From Udeniomyces pyricola (taxonomy: Eukaryota > Basidiomycota > Tremellomycetes > Cystofilobasidiales > Mrakiaceae): 64,000 bases of DNA. Under the pieces are notes generated by a model. That model was not told the DNA's origin. It did not search any database and worked only from the letters and a program-made list of their open reading frames with translations. This document shows positions 60,922 to 64,000 of the stretch, piece after piece. The position numbers and the translations under genes were made by a program. The stretch spans positions 441,835-505,834 of the forward strand of contig BCIK01000007.1 in the NCBI GenBank assembly GCA_039545295.1, written 5' to 3'. Within the stretch, counting starts at the first letter, position 1. Each line of letters starts with the position of its first letter.

Positions 60922-63832
60922 TCACATTGCACCTCTTGCCGTGTGACTCTCGGCTCCACTTCCGCTCCCACTCTCGTTCCCGCCGGTATAGCCCTGCTCA
61001 AAGTGGCCTCGCGACACCTTGCGTCGGACCTGACGCTTGACTTTCCACTCGATGAGGCCGTAGAGGATCGCGTCGACGATCCCTTGGGAAAATACCAACT
61101 GATCGATATCCCCTCCCAAGAAAGCAAACAAATACAAAAGAAAAAAGTGAAACCAGAGAAAGACAGGATGCGTTAATATCAACGGTAGAAACCTGGCATG
61201 AGGAAGAATGACTTGTGCCAGGACAGAGTGCATGGATAACCTACCCAGCGCGAAAAGGCAGAGAGCCAAGCTATCGGCTGTGGCTGAACAAAGTCGGCGA
61301 TCTACATCGAGGAAGAATATTCAGGTAGGGAAGGGTGGAGTCCGATCAGAACGCTTATCATCGACCCAGGCATGTGGAAGAGGGACAGCCAGGCGATCAA
61401 TCTGAGAGATCGGCTATAATCCAGGCATGACTTACAATCCGAGCAAGCGAAAGCGAAAACAACGCAACATACTGAGTATCGCAACAAATGCGACAATTAA
61501 TAATGATGATAGACAATTGGGATAGATGGTCAATATAGCGGCTCGACAGCAGCAAAGGAAAGGATGCCGGGCACCGGTGAACATACTCACAGCCAGCGGA
61601 AAGAGGATCATCAGAACGCTCGCCTTGCGATTCATGTAACTGCTCATGCTCTCCTGGTTGAGCCCACCTTTACCCGGTTTGGTGCTCCCACTTCCACCGT
61701 TCTCTCTCGGCGGTGGACACTGAGTCTCCTCGAGGATCTGAGCGAAGCTCATGATCTGCTCGCGATCCGAGGCATCTGGACCGACGAAATTCGGGCCCGC
61801 ATTGGAAGGAGCCCGAGATCCCCGTCGGACCACAGCGAGAGGAGGTGCAGAGAGTGAGTCCGGTATTGAGTCGAGAGACTCAACTGAGGAACCAGCTGAG
61901 GAAGGCGCCTGTGGGTGTGATAAGCTTTGAGATGTCGTGTTGGGTTCAGTCGCTATTGGCGGAGGTACCAGAGAATGAGATGTAGTAGGAACTACCAAAA
62001 TTGAGGGACCGAGTTCGGGAAAGAAAGGAGAGATAGAAGAGGGAAGCTCAGAGGTTGGTGACGAGAGGGGGGAGGGGTCGTTACTTGTGCGAGATGGGAA
62101 TGAGGACATCACAAATGGGGAGTTTGTTGATGGGGATGGACCGATGGAGAACGAGTCTGAAAGAAGCGAAGCAGAAGTGTCGAGCGAGGGTAAGGATAAA
62201 GGCGTTGATACAGATGAGCCCTTGGAATAGGCCCGAAGAGGAATGACATCAGGCGAGTTGCTTCCTGCCGTCAAGCTTCCTCGCCAGGTGTCCTTTCTCA
62301 GACTTGGTCTCGAGCCACTGCCAAAGGGCGAAACATTGGACATGGGAAGGTCTGGGACGGTGAGATCGAGAAGCTCCCAAGGCGGCCGATCGACTTCATC
62401 GATCGTATCAATCTTCTTCAACCCAGGATCAGGATGGAACGAGAACGAGCCCGGTTTCTCGTCCGTCGGTGGCAGGGGGCCGACTGAAGCGGATGAGATG
62501 AGACGAAAGCGTCGGTTGTTGGTGTGATCAGGATGTGAGGTTTGCTCAACCGAGTTTGAGCTTTGGCACTCGCGGCCAACCTTGCGACCAAGACGCGCGG
62601 TGTTGAACCAGGATTGCTTGGTGGATTTTTTGGGCGTCGATTGACGGAGATCAGCAGAGGCAAGCGTATTGGTTGGAGCTATCGGGTCGATTGGAGAGGC
62701 TTGAGAGTGCGAACTTGGCTGGGCACGGTTTGAATTGTAAGAACGAAGGATGTCCGAGGGTCGTCTTGAGTGGGTGCCGGGCGGAATTGACGAAAAGAAT
62801 CCACCAGACTGAATATGGTCCGTTTGCAGACCATCCTCACCTATGCCAAGCTCCCTTGCCCCCGTCATGGTCGCTGCTCCTCTGCCTTCAGAACTGCTGT
62901 CCCCAAACCCGCTGAAACCACTAATCCGATCCGGTCGCCTCAAAAAGATAAAAAGATGCGTGTAAAGTGTAACGACGATGATAAGAACGATAGCCTATCT
63001 TCCCAAGAACATAATTTGAAGAAAGACAAATCGAAATTCGTCGAATGCACAAAGCAGAAGTCAGCTGAAAGCATAATCGCAATCGAACCTGGTGAAATGG
63101 ACAAGACTCAGCTCAGCCTACGTACCCTTGGGACGATAGCAAAGATGTCCCCGAAAAACCTGGGCCCTTTCTTAGAGTTGATGTAACAGAATCCCCCAAG
63201 AAAGGAGAATCCAGTGATCCTCCAACAGATGCCAGACGCGAGGAACGAAAAAGCCCACGTGATGGGGAACAACCACTTGAAACGACGCTGAAGAAGCGCC
63301 GTTGCTCGACTCAGCGGATGGAGCAAGATGATGTATGTCGAGACGCAGAGCTATATTTGGAAAAGCAACACAACGAGAGCATTGAATGGATGAGAAGGGC
63401 AACGTGAGATTAACTGACGCTCTATCGGCTTTTCAATGAAAAGATGAGTCTTTGCGGACAGATTGAAATTGTAACATACAACAATGGCGTTGATATATTC
63501 TGATGATGAGATACAGTTGAGCACAATCAGAGGGAAATGTCAGCGCAGGTCCTGAAACCGTCACAACCCGTAGCCCTCTTATTGAGGCGTTTACCAAAAG
63601 GTGCAATCCAAGCATTAAAGCCTCTATCTACTCACGAGACCAAAACGTTGCCAGCAGAGTGAATGCAACAAAATTACATGCGCCTTGTGGTGGTCCGATG
63701 TTTTCGATCTGCAAACACGCCCGAACAGGTCAGCTTGAATGCCCTTCTTGTGAATCATATGTGAGCAAGAGCGATGATATGTGACGAACCAGATAGTACA
63801 TGGGAGAGATGACACCAATCATGCCCATCACC
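60922..63832 (-). CDS. Seven-transmembrane receptor-like protein, 5' part beyond window
   Basis: Eight exons seen: 63832-63790, 63708-63636, 63499-63480, 63350-63126, 62994-61591, 61471-61436, 61301-61245, 61098-60922; at least 677 residues. Membrane segments in order: MGMIGVISPMYYL (probably TM2), CNFVAFTLLATFW into INAIVLCVSTYIILLHPL (TM3), WLFPITWAFSFLASGICW (TM4), AIVLIIVVTLYTHLFIFL (TM5), then an about 440-residue Ser/Pro-rich loop, SVLMILFPLAYVALFSLSLA (TM6) and LVFSQGIVDAILYGLIEW (TM7) with a basic tail (KVKRQVRRKV). The large third cytoplasmic loop and QGxxDAxxYG in TM7 are like fungal Git3/carbon-sensing G-protein-coupled receptors; ligand unknown. TM1 and the start lie past the right edge. 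Exon 63499-63480 is only 20 nt and exon 61471-61436 is 36 nt. The exon before 63832 was not resolved. Confidence 0.68.
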
Positions 63833-64000
63833 CTGAGGAGGGTGTTGGATTAAATGCAGCATGTAGGTAAGAATAGATCATGATCAGTGACCCATTCGCG
63901 TAAACACCGGAGCGGGTAGGCGCGCTAAGCCGGGAAAAGGGTCAAACTGAAGCGGATCACCGCTTAAGTCGTGGATCAAAATGCACTGGAGGGTAGTACA

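Overview
The window is nuclear DNA of an intron-dense fungus, most likely a basidiomycete yeast (Tremellomycete-like, by inference). Seventeen protein-coding genes could be modelled with confidence. They contain about 120 short introns, nearly all GT-AG, often with a CTGAC or CTAAC-like branch site 15-40 bases before the acceptor. Many exons are tiny (9, 11, 20, 22, 25, 28 and 30 nt). Gene content (exocyst, TRAPP, RAX2, chitin synthase, Esa1, U2AF35, Coq5) is that of a filament- or bud-forming fungus. I saw no rRNA, tRNA, CRISPR array or transposable element, and two unresolved bases (N) lie inside ESA1.

Layout, left to right. 1-9773 (+): the 3' part of a Fun30/SMARCAD1 chromatin remodeller, the TRAPP subunit BET5, and a 16-exon multi-BRCT Rtt107/Brc1 protein. 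10013-11026 (-): a Wwm1-like WW-domain, Gly/Met-rich protein. 11.0-13.3 kb is gene-poor and holds a probable small gene coding a Lys/Asp/Tyr repeat (-) and the PCK1 promoter. 13318-16436 (+): PCK1, with an unexplained open, coding-like exon inside intron 2. 17500-22236 (-): a large gamma-tubulin complex (Spc97/Spc98 family) protein, divergent from SEC8 (22470-28803, +, 19 exons). 29741-31928 (-): ESA1, divergent from COQ5 (32595-34313, +). 34930-35855 (+): a roadblock/LC7 protein, convergent with RAX2 (37062-42508, -), which ends in an SH3 domain. RAX2 is divergent from the U2AF small subunit (43368-45264, +). Then an F-box-like protein (46151-47527, +), a division-1 chitin synthase (48534-53976, -), an Naa50-type N-acetyltransferase with a large internal insertion (54442-55898, -), divergent CCT6 (56289-59791, +, with two GC-AG introns) and the 3' part of a seven-transmembrane receptor (60922-63832, -, running off the right edge).

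The genes are ordinary single-copy eukaryotic genes, not an operon or cluster. Several fall into shared themes: polarised growth and wall synthesis (SEC8, BET5, RAX2, chitin synthase, the roadblock protein) and chromatin/DNA-damage response (FUN30, RTT107, ESA1). The points most worth following are the hidden exon in PCK1, the RAX2-SH3 tail, the insertion that splits the Naa50 acetyltransferase fold, the extreme micro-exons and GC-AG introns, and the Lys/Asp/Tyr repeat ORF. Exon boundaries come from reading splice consensus and keeping reading phase; no transcript or database evidence was available.
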